Assembly: GCA_034687125.1 (NCBI GenBank)
Contig: JAQGBZ010000263.1
Location: 24,210 to 88,209, forward strand
Direction: 5' to 3'
Source of the DNA: Neelides folsomi
Lineage: Eukaryota; Arthropoda; Collembola; Neelipleona; Neelidae
DNA: 64,000 nucleotides
This document shows, piece by piece, positions 47,844-63,990 of this stretch. The notes under the pieces are model-generated. The model saw nothing but the letters and a program-made list of their open reading frames with translations, searched no databases and had not been told where the DNA came from. The position numbers were made by a program, and so were the translations under genes. Positions within the stretch are counted from its first letter, which is position 1. Each line of letters begins with the position of its first letter.

Positions 47844-50800
47844 TTAGACGGCGCTTGCCTGTGGACGAGTTAAGAGGTCACGATGATTCTGTCCAATATG
47901 CTTTCGAACTTCCTCTTTGTTCGCAGCATAGTGACCACAGAAGCAGCAGGAATAGTCGTCCTTTGCATTCCCTGTATTGCTTCCTGAGTCAGAGGTGTCT
48001 CCAGCATTGGGGACAACAATCCCCTTTTTGTCATCTTGAAACCGATGGACGGATGAAATGTGTTTCAGCAAATGAGCCTATAATAAATGAAATTCGTTAA
48101 CTCTTATAAAATCATTATTATTTAAATCAATATTGTATAAATTGAATTATATTTTACCTTCTGACGGAATGAGCCCTTGCAGAAGAAGCAAGTGAAGGGC
48201 TTCTCGCCAGTGTGGGTTCGAAGATGAGCGATGAGGTTCCATTTGATGAAAAATCCCTTCCCGCAGTATTGGCAGGAAAAGTTGGGCTGATGAACCTTTT
48301 CATGTTTCTTGTAGTCATCGTAGGAGGCGCACTCGTAGTGGCACATTGAACATCGGAGGATCCCCGACTCAGGGATGATCTGCAAATGAGGCGTCTTTGT
48401 CCGAGTGTTCGTAATTTTTGCTCCTACTTTCGCCAGTATTGCTACCTAATTTACATGCACAACAAAGGTCCCATTAGAACTGCGAACCCAGACTGGTGAA
48501 GAACTACAGAGAAATCCCTCCAGCATGAGGAGGAAGGGAAAGCTTTGTTCAAAACTCTCCTCACAAACACTCTGTATACATTAACAAAAAATGTTTATGA
48601 GGAGCTCCAGCTGCTAACTCCGCTTCAAGTAGGGAAAAAGGGAGAAAGCTACTAGAAAAACAAATAGAAGAACTAAAAGAGTTTCCAATCATTTCCCGCT
48701 TTTCTTAGAAAAGAGTTTCCAATCATTTCTTATTTTACCAATTTTAGAAATCATAAACATCAATTCTTCATAGGCTCACAATGAAATGGATTCCTCATTA
48801 AATAAATTTAATAATATTTAAATTAGAGCAGCGAATGACGTTCTAGATTTAATAAAATTTACTACGTCGCATTAAAATGACTCACAACTTTCAAGACAAT
48901 AAAATGGAAACGTCAACAAATTGTTCATTAAAAGGGTAATAAAACGAGAAGTGAGAAATGTTCGTTTAACTCCAAGGCACATAAAAAATCATAAAAAGAA
49001 ATTAAAGAAATTGCTCACGGATTTGTCAGCTTCAGAGCCAGAATGATTGGGGAGTGAATTGGTATGAGAGCGAGTTCTCTTTGGTGGATGATGAGAGGAA
49101 TGGCGGGATTTTTCCTTCCGCTCTGAATGGTTGAGAATGGACGTGGCGCTGTGTCGGCTACTGCTCCGAATCCGAAGACTGATTCCTCCATTAGCCTTCT
49201 TTGTCGTTTCTGCCACTGTCAGCTTCTGAGTTTCAGCTTCCTCGTCGTCTCCGTCAACATCAACGTCCACATCGTCATCGTTTCCGTGGGTCATTTCGTG
49301 GGGTTCTCCGGTTCGCATTTCCATTTCCATACTGTCGGCCGCGACGGGTGTCAGGTTGGCAAAGGAGAGCTCCGACTTAACCCGGATTTCCGAATTGGAA
49401 GCGATTGAAAGGTCCTCAGGTTTAGGCGATGATTCTCCGGGTTCCTCCACATCTCGGCTCCTTCCATCATCATGGTCCTCATCGACAGGGACAGCACGAA
49501 GGTCCTGAACAAATCCATCAAATCGGCCATTAGAGTCAATTTCATTAATTACACTTTCTCCAGAAGGGGGATATAAGGTTATTTGGAGTTGAGTGATTTG
49601 GGAGAGAGTACAGTTATCCTACTTGCTCTCCCACAGCTGCCCTCATTTCCTACCCTCTGACAACCACCATCCCCCCATTCTTCGTCCCTCGTTAACGGAA
49701 CTTTCTCTTTTGAGAACTACCTTTTATTTCCCAACCAAGAGAATCATGCAGGGATGTTCCATTCCCCAGCCTCAATTTAAACTCTTCCATCATATTCCTC
49801 TCTTCCACTTCCACTTCCATTCACCTACCCTTAATCGCCTCCCATTGAGGTGAATTGGGATGAGAAAGCCTCCCATCTTGAAAGAAAACCATTCCACAAC
49901 CAGGAATAAATTCCAAAAGATTTATCTTCATTGCCCAATTGTCTACTTGTATGTGAAATAATCAGAGGTTCTCCCCTCAAAGATAAAAAGCTAAATGGTT
50001 GCCTAAATAGGTAGATATTTGGTCTTGGAGAAATTCGAGCTCCATGGTCATTTAGAATAAGAGATCATTATGGTCATAAATCTTATAAAACATGAGCCGA
50101 TGTCTGGCCTTGGCTTTAAAAATATGCCTCTGCTTGAGACTATAATATGATGTTTTTCGTGATTAAACTTCTCATCCGGCTTTGATTTAACTGATAAGTG
50201 GGATTTTATGAAATGAAAGAGAGCGATAAGGAAGAATGGATTCCGATGGGAGCGGATGAGGGAGGAGGAGCAATGCTTTTCAGGCAGGACCTTTCTCGCC
50301 TCAGGGGACGGAGGCAGGAAGTCCTGGGAGAGGCAAATAACCTAAAAATATCCTGACGGCTGTCTCATGAAAGTCTTCTTCCTTTAACTATAAAGAAGAA
50401 AGGGGGAGGCGGGCCGGAGCGAAAGCGGCGGAGGAGAAAACCCGTTTTCCTTACGTGAATCGGCCCGAGCTCTGGATCTCCGATGGGAAGGATGGAACCG
50501 ATGGTCGAAGCCACGGCACTGATCGTCGTCCCCCCAAGAGCAAGGCTCTTCCCATCCACACAGTTCTCGATCACGAACTTCCCATTCACGTGGCCTGGGT
50601 CGATCTGGAGGAGCTGAATGAGGTCTTGAAGTGTTCCGAGCTGCTTCAACGGAACAGTAACTTCTCCACCGTAAATGAACCGAATAAGTTGAACCATGTC
50701 CCCGTGTTTGATATCGGGCATAAGGATGGTGAAGAGCGGGTCGAAGGTTGGAAGCACTTCTTCGAACACCTATTATAAATACCAAAACGATTTTATAATT

Positions 50801-51183
50801 TAAAAATAATTTTATAATGTAAACTTCAACACCCTCTTAAAATATTCCCAAATCGTCCAAGTCGATGACAAATACGTTTTTGCAACCTTTCCTCCTTTAA
50901 ATGCCCTTAAACCCTGGGGCATGACGAAACTCTCTCGTGATTTCCCAATAAATGAAAGTAAGAAATGCAATAATGAAATTTTTGTAATACTTACAGTTTT
51001 GAGCCACGGAGAGGCGGAGGCGAGTATGAGCCGATGGACCTTGATGGTTCCTCCGTCACAGACGATCTGTGCATCGGCACAGGATTCTCCCTGGAACGCG
51101 GCCTTCACCTCTTCTCCGATGACCGAAAGGTGTTTATTGTACTGGAGGAAGAGCCAAGCGGCGGCTCCTCCTGGGGCTGCCAT
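47844..51183 (-). CDS. BTB and C2H2 zinc finger transcription factor
   Basis: Five exons read on the minus strand: 51183-50995, 50769-50455, 49504-49019, 48379-48158, 48077-47844. All joins are in phase and give 481 aa. The BTB/POZ dimerisation domain covers about residues 15-125 (YNKHLSVIGEEVKAAFQGE, VHRLILASASPWLKT, LIRFIYGGEVTVP). Exon 3 is an acidic then Ser/His-rich linker (HGNDDDVDVDVDGDDEEAE). Four C2H2 fingers follow: Cys340/Cys343/His356/His360, Cys366/Cys369/His382/His386, Cys394/Cys397/His410/His415 and one near 440-470. Finger 3 is split by an intron. One linker is a canonical TGEKPF. BTB-ZF proteins bind DNA and recruit co-regulators in the nucleus. No named orthologue is recognised. 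The frame stays open upstream to 51519, so the start (MAAPGGAAAW) is a choice, and alternative 3' finger exons are possible. Confidence 0.85.
49505..50454 (-). other. Large intron of the BTB-zinc finger gene
   Basis: A 950-bp intron between the BTB and linker exons. It is pyrimidine-rich in parts and richer in GC than other introns. No nested coding sequence was recognised. Confidence 0.6.
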
Positions 51184-54100
51184 GTTCACTCCTTGTCCTT
51201 GTTCTGGCGGGGAGGCGGCGCTCTGGACTCTTGCACCTGTTGCTCTCGGGTTCGTGGCGGGAGGAGAAATGATGGTGGGACTGGGCAGGGAGTGCAAGCG
51301 GAGTTTCCTCGTGAAAGGACGGAGAGAGTCGCCCCCCGATCTCCCCCCTTCACGTTTCTCTCCCATTCCCACCATAGAGGATCCTGCAGCATCAACCATA
51401 GGATTGAATAGCAACTTACCAAAAGTCTTCATGTGGAAAGGAAGGCGAAGGGGGTGGGAAAATGAGGGAAAATTACCAATCCCTTCCACACAAAAAATTT
51501 CCCCTCTTGCTTCGCTCACATCGCTGAAGAGAGAACCTACCTAAATAACATCTATGGTTGGAACATATACGACCATGATGGAATCCCTTTCGAATCTCCA
51601 TCCAACTTACCAAATTCATGTCCTCATCTCTTCCACAACTTCCTTTCTTTTCCCCCACATTCCCCACCCCGGCAGCCTCCAAGCCTTTGGAACAAATATA
51701 ATAAAAACGTGGGCTTGGAAAAGGCGACCGACCCCCGATGACTTCTTCGTCAAGACCTCAAGACGTCTTCTTTCTCATCTCTTCGTCATTCGGAGGGTTA
51801 AAGTTGGAAAGCGTCCCCCCCAACCAATCCTCCCCTCCTATGCATATAGGTTTTGTGATGTAGCTGGTGGCTGATGTGGACATAAGACGATTTACTATAG
51901 GATAAATGTATTGGGTAATATACATGTAGTTCGATGTGGTTGGTATTTCTCTTTTCACTTCGCCTTCTCTCCTCGTATCGTGGGATGGAATATTTTATAG
52001 AGTATTATATTTATATGGATGAAATGGATGCAACATGTAGTTTGGAATATGAATCCTCGAAGCATGTCTCCTCACAATCACCACCAACCAGCAGCAGCCC
52101 ACTTTTTAAAAGGACTTCAACTAATTCTCTTTCGGCATCAATGCGAGGAGAATTTCTATCTCTCCTATCTCTTCTCTCTTTATCTCATTTATGACCAACG
52201 CTGCCCACTCCACACGAATACCACGATTTGGAGTTTGGATGAGAGTTGAGTGGAGAAATGCTCATACAGTTACAATGCCTTCCCATTTCCCAATGAATCC
52301 AAAGGTTGGACGAACAAAAGACCTTTTTTCACTTGTACTTGGTGTTTCTCATTATTTTCACCGAGCCTCATTATTTGCTGCGGCTTGTAACATAAATAAA
52401 ATGATACATGGGTTTATAAATGATATTTCCTTCGAATGCTGTTCATGTAATATAAATGTTTTAGTAAACTAGCTCGACAATTGACATTTAATAAATATTG
52501 TTCATTCAGGAATATTTTCTTTCATAAAGGCATTGACGAGGTTCACATAACGCATCCGGCAAGAGGGCTTTTAAATAATGTTCAAACACTTGAATTTGGC
52601 AATTTTAAAAGTGGCTTAATCATGACTAGGCTTACAAATATTTTAGTGAATGTCTATTTTGTAGATACCACGTGTATGTATTGTATTTCGGTAAGCATAA
52701 ATCGCAACATAGTTTCAATTTATCATTCTGATGGTGAGCTCATTTGAAAGCAACAGAGCACATTGATTATCGAGACGTTAACAAAAATAAATAATAATAA
52801 ATGGTAAATGTGTAAGAGCAGCATAAAATACAATAGGGAATTGTTGTTTAGCAGGATCGCTCTCTGATCGAGAATTTGATACGTGTGAAATCTGAAGTAT
52901 GAAAACAATATGGTTAGTATTTTCCTATATAGCCGAAGAATGCGAATGAAAAAACAAGTATTTCATCATGAGTAAAATTAAAAGGAGGAAATACCCCACG
53001 AGTTCTCATTCAAGGAAAGTGCCCTTTTAAAATTCAATCAAACGAATTGTGTCTTCAATTTATTTAATATATTGTATTTCATAAGTAGGGAAATTGGTCG
53101 ATATTGGTTGGGTTGAAAGTTCTAATAGGGAAATTTATATTCGTGGTCCCATTCAGTACTCGATCGAAGTAAAGAATAGAAACAAGTGACAAGTGAATTA
53201 TGATAATCTTGAATTTCTTGAGAAATCCACCAACGGTATTCTTTCATCCTTGTTAAATATATTATATTTGACTTCCATTTCAAAATCACTCCTTTGTAAA
53301 CGAGAATGAAACTGAATGCCTAGAAGGTTTTCTCTTATTAGGAAAGTCAGAAAGGTAAAGGAAATAGAGGAATGTAGCTGTCTAACTGTCTATAGCCCCT
53401 CATTACATCTTCTACAAATAGAATGGAGAGAGGAAGGGAAATAAGGTATATCAGAGATGTGTGTATATTGATTGAGAGTGAAGAGACTGGATTTAGAACT
53501 CGTTCTTTGATTCGATTAGAATGGTGGTGAATCATGAAAAGGCGAAGAAGTTCTATCTATTGGTCCTCGTGACGGGTCTTGGAAAAGGAGCGAAAAGGAG
53601 TTCACATTAGGTTATCAATCGGCAGTCTCATAAGTAGAGAGAGTTCTCTCTATCTTTTATGATTTCGAGGAATCCTCTTTGTTCCTTCAACTCTCCATGG
53701 TTGAGAAAATATGTGAAACATGAGAGTAGAAAAGTAAACAGCGTACATAGGAGAGAGAGAACCACACTTACTACTTAAAGACATACTTTCCTATTTATCC
53801 TCCCTTGAAGACCTAGTGGGGTATATCTCCTTCTTATTTGTTTTCCATTGTAGGATGGTTGAGAAGGAGGATTGAATACATGGACTGTATCTTTTGAATT
53901 CTCTGTCTCCTCCTTGTGTGGTTTGGAAATTCTCTCGCTTTTTAATTCCTTTCCATCGCCATCATAACTCTTCGTTTATGGAAGTATTAAGGAGTCGAGA
54001 GGAGGATTTACTCTCTTCCATTTATTTCCAGCCCAGAGCTATAAGTTCTTGTGAGGATTTGGAGAAGTGGGAAGGAAAGGAGCAGGAAAGCCATTGCCAG

Positions 54101-56518
54101 GCTCAGGATGTCAGAGGGTCCTTCAAGGGAAATAAAATGTTCTCTGAAGGGAAAAGGGGCTCTAAGGGAAGGCTTTCACCCTTCCACACACCTCGGCCCT
54201 TCCAGGGATCGTATTCATAGTTAGGTTACCTGCAACATAGTGGGATTTGTATCCCTGAGGAAGCCATCGTCGCCAGATTCACCCTCATTCCAAAGGATCT
54301 TCCTCGAGGGACCATGAGAAGCGGAGGAGTTGGGAGGAAGGAGCCAACTCTCCCCGAGGCTCCTTCTTTCCAATGAGAAAACTTTTTGGGTCAATGTTCA
54401 CGTCTCTACACGGCTTCATTTTTTATCGGCAGGCTCATTCCGCTCTTCCAAAGAAGAGATACGAACCAATTGAACCTTCTTTCTAGGTTCTTTCCAAAGC
54501 AGAGAGGAAAGGGAATGAAAAATACATTTTCAACTACCACCAACACTACACACCTTCCACAGTCATTCCACATTCATTACTTTCATGCCCAGGGAGCATA
54601 GCATCTATAGGAGGCTTTCGAGTTATGACGACCAACAACCTGTTGTTTTAAAACTCTCTCCTCCAGCTCTCCCCAATTTTTTATTCACGGCACACCACAT
54701 TTCTCTTCTTTGGTTGCTATATCCATTCAGAAAACCTTGGAGCTTATACTCCCCTCGGCCTATTCACAGCCACACGGTTTTATTCATCCACTTACTTCAC
54801 TTTATTACACCAATATTATTCCACCCTTCCTACTCCCAGTTGAAAGTAAGTGAAAAAACTTACATAGATTATAACTCCCAAAGAAATAACTTTTGTACAA
54901 CCTACATGTCATGATGAGCATTCTCATATTATGCGATTAACCAGTTGGATCACACAATAAAGATGAGTGGAAAAATTATGAAAATCATTATAATACCATT
55001 CGGCTGGGATTAGAATGGAAATGAAGCATATGATTTACAGCATTTACATATTCACTATATGGAGCATTGAGCATACATCAATCCATATGTGAGTGCGTGT
55101 GAAAGCTTGGTCTGTTCAAAGACTTAATATCTACCAGATGAATAGAATACATATATAAAGGATGTGGGGATGTGAAATGCATGGAAAGCGTACGAGCGTA
55201 CCATACATTACATGAGGAGTGTGAGTTGTGTGAGAGTGTGATGTATGCAAAGGAGTGATTCTTATGGAGAAGTCATGAAAAGACGATTAAGAAATCACTT
55301 CCGAGGAACTGTTGAATCAACGACGTAGATATTCTTCAAAGGTAAAGGAGTAAAAGAAGTAAATATGATTAGTGGGAGGAGAGCTTCCTCTGACGTGTGG
55401 CAACCACTCTGAATAAATTCCCTGGACTTTTATTGTCGGCATCGGAAAGTGATGCAAGGGATGAAAGCTTGGGATTTCAAGAGTTGTGGGTGCTGGGAGA
55501 ACCCGAAGGTCAAGGGGAACGTGATGATGGAAGAGAAATGAAGGTGATACAAACTCCCCCTGAGAGAGAAAACTTTGGACTGTCGGCCTTCTTTTCCTCA
55601 TATTCGAGTTGGCAACAACCGAAGAGAAGCTCACAGGACACTCACACAGCAGACCCTCTGCCTTTCCTTTCTTATCTCCCAATGTGTGCAGTGGGATGAG
55701 GATGTTTTGGCATGGGAAATTCCTAACACAGCTCCCTACAAACCCCAATGCTTACACATGGAGTACTATGGTAGTTACAACAAGGATCCATCTCTCATTT
55801 CTCTTCCCTCTTTTCCTTTGTCTCTCCTTCCTCTTGGAATTGAATGAGGGGCGGAAGAAGGGTGATTGTTCACAAGTCGTCAATGACGAGCTTCCATTTA
55901 ACTCATCCATCTATTGCTCTTCGACGTCTGCCCAACTACTTTCCTCCTCCAATTCCCCGGATTTATCCTTCATTCAATTAAATTCACATTTCCTTAATTG
56001 AAATCTTTCATTCTTCTATTATCCCTCCCCTTCAACTCTCAATTACAATTACGCACTCACAATGAGAATTTTAATTACCCTTAAACTATTTATTTATGGC
56101 CCACTCATGCTAGACTTTAGATACACTTATTATTTCCCAATCCTCATTCAAATAAGTTCATTCTAGAGGTTTAACGTTTAATTCATGTAAATGAGAGAAA
56201 TTGAATGATTGAGATCGTTGATAGAAATCCAAATCCGAATGATCAAATGAAAATTAAATGAGTTCAAGGTTAGCTTTGATATATTTTAAAAATCAAATAG
56301 TAGAATATGTCTATAAATCTTTCTTATAAATTAACATGACATTATTATTTTCACTTTGATAGTGAAAGAAGCAAATTGTATTTGCATGATTCTGATGAGC
56401 TTTGAAAAAATCACTAATATTCATTTACTCAAAAATGAGTAGTAGGAGTTGAAAAATTCTCCAGGAGTAGAAAAATGTATCTAAAAGTATTTAAAAGTAC
56501 ATAACAATGCAGGTCATA
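51184..56518. other. 5.3-kb region with no gene recognised, upstream of BTB-ZF
   Basis: The part up to about 51680 probably contains 5' UTR of the BTB-zinc finger gene; consensus minus-strand donors (GGTAAGTT) occur near 51417 and 51608. From there to U2SURP I see no exon with family resemblance. Composition is unlike the AT-rich spacers elsewhere: purine-rich and pyrimidine-rich tracts alternate (for example 53750-54200 and 55430-55700), and stop codons are rarer, which creates long empty frames. It could be regulatory DNA or non-coding transcript of the transcription-factor gene. Confidence 0.4.
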
Positions 56519-60900
<4,382 letters not shown>

Positions 60901-61682
60901 TTTTGATATTGAGAATCCTCCCTCTCAATCTAGAAAAATCAGATAATTTATTAAAATTTAACTATAATTTAAAGTTTAATTATTACTCACTCAGTGTAAA
61001 AACATTAATTGGATATTACATCGTGTATCTTTCAATGAACCCAAATTAAATAATCAATATCATTCCAAAACTATCAAGAATTCTAAATATTCCAAATTCC
61101 AAAGATTTAAAATTTCAAGTACTATAACTTATAGATAAAGATAGTTCACAATATTCACAACTTACGCTCAATGCCTAAGTGGCCAAACTTCTTTTGACAA
61201 TTCGTCTCTCACTTGATGAAACAATCAATGGGATATTGTTCAAGTAACTATTGATTTCTTATCAATTAAAAGAACAATGTGCATGAATTAGATGTAGAAA
61301 ATGGTCCTTTTGTCGTAGACCGTAGAAGCCGCTTGCCAGGTAGAACTGAGTACGCTCGCAAATGTACAGAGTGGCGTTGAAATCGAATGTGTAAGAAAAA
61401 GACAACCTTCAACATAGCATTTTAGCAAACACATCCTTAAGTATGGACAACATAGCCCCAAATGGAAAGACATCTTTTGTACACGAACTCTTCTTCTATG
61501 GTTCAGGGCAGGATTCAGAATACACTTGGATTACCGAACGACCCGAACAAGAGATTCGGCACTTTCGACATTATTTTCCAATTAGAACAATAAAATATTA
61601 ATTATTTACATCTAAAAAGTATAAGGAAGAGCACAACATAAGAACATACATAAGAAGAGTTACAATTAAGTGACTGATCAAA
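60901..61682. other. Divergent intergenic region between U2SURP and MED4
   Basis: The start codons are 782 bp apart. An acceptor-like TTTTTCTAG (minus strand, near 60929) suggests a short 5' UTR intron of U2SURP. Both are housekeeping genes, so a shared promoter region is plausible. The open frame at 61288-61473 shows no coding features. Confidence 0.5.
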
Positions 61683-62805
61683 ATGGCAACGAGAGGTGTT
61701 AGCACGATGGAAAAACTCCTCACTCTTGTCGACGATATTGAAATTCTAACAAAGTAAGCTCAAAAGTCAACTTTAGCACATTGGACTCTTTAAAACTACT
61801 AAATTATAAGCCAAGAAAGATTATTACTTTTATAAAATAAAATTGATCATCATTATGAATTTAATTTTTAGGGAGTTGTTGGAAAGCACAATTGCGCCGA
61901 AACAAGAGAAGCTCTCGCATAAAGATCAACTACAACTTATAAAACTCGCAATGGTGAAGAATGAAAGCTTGGTTGAAAACTTGGCGGTATGTTCCACTTA
62001 TTATCAAATATAATATTCATGTTTTTAATATCAATTCCTAAATAATTACAGTTAGCGAAGGAGCAAGCAGAAATTGAAGATAACATGAGGGAGTTGAGCG
62101 AAGAAGTGAACCGGCAAGATCAAGACATACAAACTCTGCAAAAGAACTTAAAAGAGGCAGAAAATCTTCTTTCAACGGCTCTTTACCAAGCTCGACAAAA
62201 GCTCGGTAAGACAATTTATTAATATTATAAATCTTTTTGTTTACGAATATGAGTTATGAAATTGTTCTAAATTCGTTACTTTTATAAACAGATCAAATTA
62301 ATCAAGCACAGTCACATCCTGTAAATTCGGAGGATCTCATTAGATTTGCACACAGAATCTCATCTACCAATGCTGTTGCTGCTCCACTAAACTGGCAAGC
62401 TGGGGATCCAAGAAGGTATTAAGATTAACTCAATATAAATTAAGATAATGTTACTTTATTAAATGTAAAGAAAATTAATTGGTTTAATTACAATATTATT
62501 ATGATAGGCCATATCCAACTGATTTTGAAATGCGAATGGGATATCTTGCAAAGCTTGGCGAACTTCCTCTTAGCGCACCTCCAACTCTTCTCCTCAATGA
62601 GCAAAATCCGACAGTGAATCCCGGAAATCCATTTCCACCTTGGCATCCCCATGCTCATAACCACACTGGCGTTGGAGGAACTACACCAGAATATCCCGGG
62701 TTCTACCATCCGACTCCTGTCATTGATCCTTCAACAAGGAACCACGAAGACGTTGAAGTTATGAGCACTGACTCGTCATCTTCATCTTCTTCAGACTCTC
62801 AATAA
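61683..62805 (+). CDS. MED4: MED4, Mediator complex subunit 4
   Basis: MED4 is a middle-module subunit of Mediator, which links transcription factors to RNA polymerase II. Five exons, 61683-61753, 61872-61986, 62052-62205, 62292-62415 and 62508-62805, join in phase to give 253 aa (human 270). Residues about 60-120 form the coiled coil that pairs with MED9 (EQAEIEDNMRELSEEVNRQD). The next region contains the typical SEDLIRFAHRISSTNAV and RRPYPTDFEMRMGYLAKLG. The C-terminus is Pro-rich and ends in a Ser run (TDSSSSSSSDSQ). The start MATRGVSTMEKLLTLVDDIE is the conserved N-terminus. The stop lies 154 bases from the convergent PCID2 stop. Confidence 0.95.
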
Positions 62806-62859
62806 AATATTCATCTTTCTTATGTACCTCAATAATTTTCATTTATGTTATTTTATATT

Positions 62860-62865
62860 TTTATT
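62860..62865 (-). promoter_or_regulatory. PCID2: Candidate PCID2 poly(A) signal
   Basis: AATAAA on the minus strand, 94 bases after the PCID2 stop codon and 55 bases from the MED4 stop. If used, the PCID2 3' UTR overlaps that of MED4. Confidence 0.4.
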
Positions 62866-62921
62866 AAACAATTTTTCAATACAGGTATTTTTAGTATATG
62901 TCAATTTGTAAAAAAAAGTAA

Positions 62922-62927
62922 AATAAA
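62922..62927 (+). promoter_or_regulatory. MED4: Candidate MED4 poly(A) signal
   Basis: AATAAA 117 bases after the MED4 stop. It lies only 33 bases before the PCID2 stop codon on the opposite strand, so the two 3' UTRs probably overlap. Confidence 0.45.
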
Positions 62928-62959
62928 ACTTTGAATGTAAAAACAATATATATTATTAA

Positions 62960-63444
62960 TTAGTCTCCTGAAATTGAAATTTTCGGAAATGCATTATTCT
63001 TGGCAACGACAAGCATTTGATGCTGATTGGATATATAACCTCGGATTTGCCCATCGAAGATGAGATTCGCAACGATGCAATGAATCTCGTGTTCTGCAAT
63101 ATCTTCATACCCTGACCATTTTAACGCTGCTTCCAAAACTCCCAAAGGCACTTGATGACTTTCATAGATGAAACATCTGTTTTTAAAATTAGTTTAATAT
63201 TTTGCAAGACGGATTCAAAATTTATGTTATGATTTTAATCTTACGTTTTCTTTAGTAAATTTCTGTAAAGAAGCGTTCTTAATTTTTCAAGAATTAAATA
63301 AATTCCAGCTCGGATGAATTTCTGTTCAGAGGCAACGAGAGCTTCATTAAACTTCCTTACATTTCCTTCTTTGAGAGCTTCGGACACATTTTCAAATTCA
63401 ATGAGATTGTATTTTTCCAATGCCTCTTTGGTTGGAAGCCAACC
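62960..63444 (-). CDS. PCID2: PCID2 (TREX-2 subunit), 3' partial
   Basis: PCID2 (yeast Thp1) is a PCI-domain subunit of the TREX-2 mRNA export complex at nuclear pores. Two exons read on the minus strand, 63444-63245 and 63176-62960, join in phase. They encode GWLPTKEALEKYNLIEF, RAGIYLILEKLRTLLYRNLL and the final RGYISNQHQMLVVAKNNAFP, which match the C-terminal half of the PCI winged-helix region. The protein ends KISISGD. The upstream exons lie beyond base 64000 because no further exon is seen in 63445-64000. The partial state is due to the window edge. Confidence 0.9.
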
Positions 63445-63489
63445 CTAAATTTAAAGAAAAATGTAATAATAAATGGATTCCATTTAACT

Positions 63490-63613
63490 AAACACCTCAA
63501 TAAATAGAATAAACACCTTAAAATAATTAAATTAAACACCCCTTAGGTAAACACCATAATAAATAAATTAAACACCTTGAAATAAATAGGATAAACACCT
63601 TAATTATAACACC
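63490..63613. repeat. Irregular AAACACC tandem repeat
   Basis: AAACACC occurs six times, with a further AACACC at the end, each followed by 8-16 bases of AT-rich spacer such as TTGAAATAAATAGGAT. Unit length varies from about 15 to 23 bases, so it is a degenerate minisatellite. Confidence 0.85.
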
Positions 63614-63789
63614 AATAATCTAGAATATAAAACTACATATTCTATATTTATATCTTAGTCTTAAAAGGTACAAGCTTACATAAAATATTAATAGAATGGA
63701 TTAATGTTAATATAAGAATAGGCATTACCACTGGCTCAGCCTAAATTATAAACTACCCAAACATAGTTATTTTATCCGTCAAGCAATAT

Positions 63790-63990
63790 TTGACGATCTA
63801 AAGTTTTCATCCCTCTGAATTAATATTTTCCAATTTTACATTTAAAAGGTTTTTCTCGAGTGCGAATTCTCATGTAACGATCTAAAGCACTATTCCTTTT
63901 GAATGAATATCTACCAATTTTATATTTAAAAGGTTTTTCTCGAGTGTGAATCTCATGTAACGATCTAAAGTTTAGTGAGTCTGAAATTTC
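63790..63990 (-). pseudogene. Degenerate C2H2 zinc-finger array relic
   Basis: CGATCTAAAG recurs at 63794, 63878 and 63961, spacings of 84 and 83 bases; 84 bases equal one 28-residue finger. On the minus strand the unit reads LDRYMRIRTREKPFKCKIGK, which carries the inter-finger linker-like TREKPFKC preceded by a remnant of the histidine helix. His residues have changed, the second Cys is lost and frames are broken by single-base deletions. It is a dead fragment of a tandem zinc-finger gene. How far it extends beyond 64000 is unknown. Confidence 0.75.

Noticed and set aside
50921-51544. 207-aa open frame on the plus strand
   Set aside because: It is the shadow of the BTB exon and its 5' UTR; low-complexity composition and no family match.
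55317-55748. 143-aa minus-strand frame in the gene-free region
   Set aside because: Composition follows pyrimidine-rich DNA; no domain, splice context or conserved motif.
61288-61473. 61-aa Cys-rich minus-strand frame between U2SURP and MED4
   Set aside because: Isolated, and no signal peptide or homologue can be argued; it lies in the likely promoter region.
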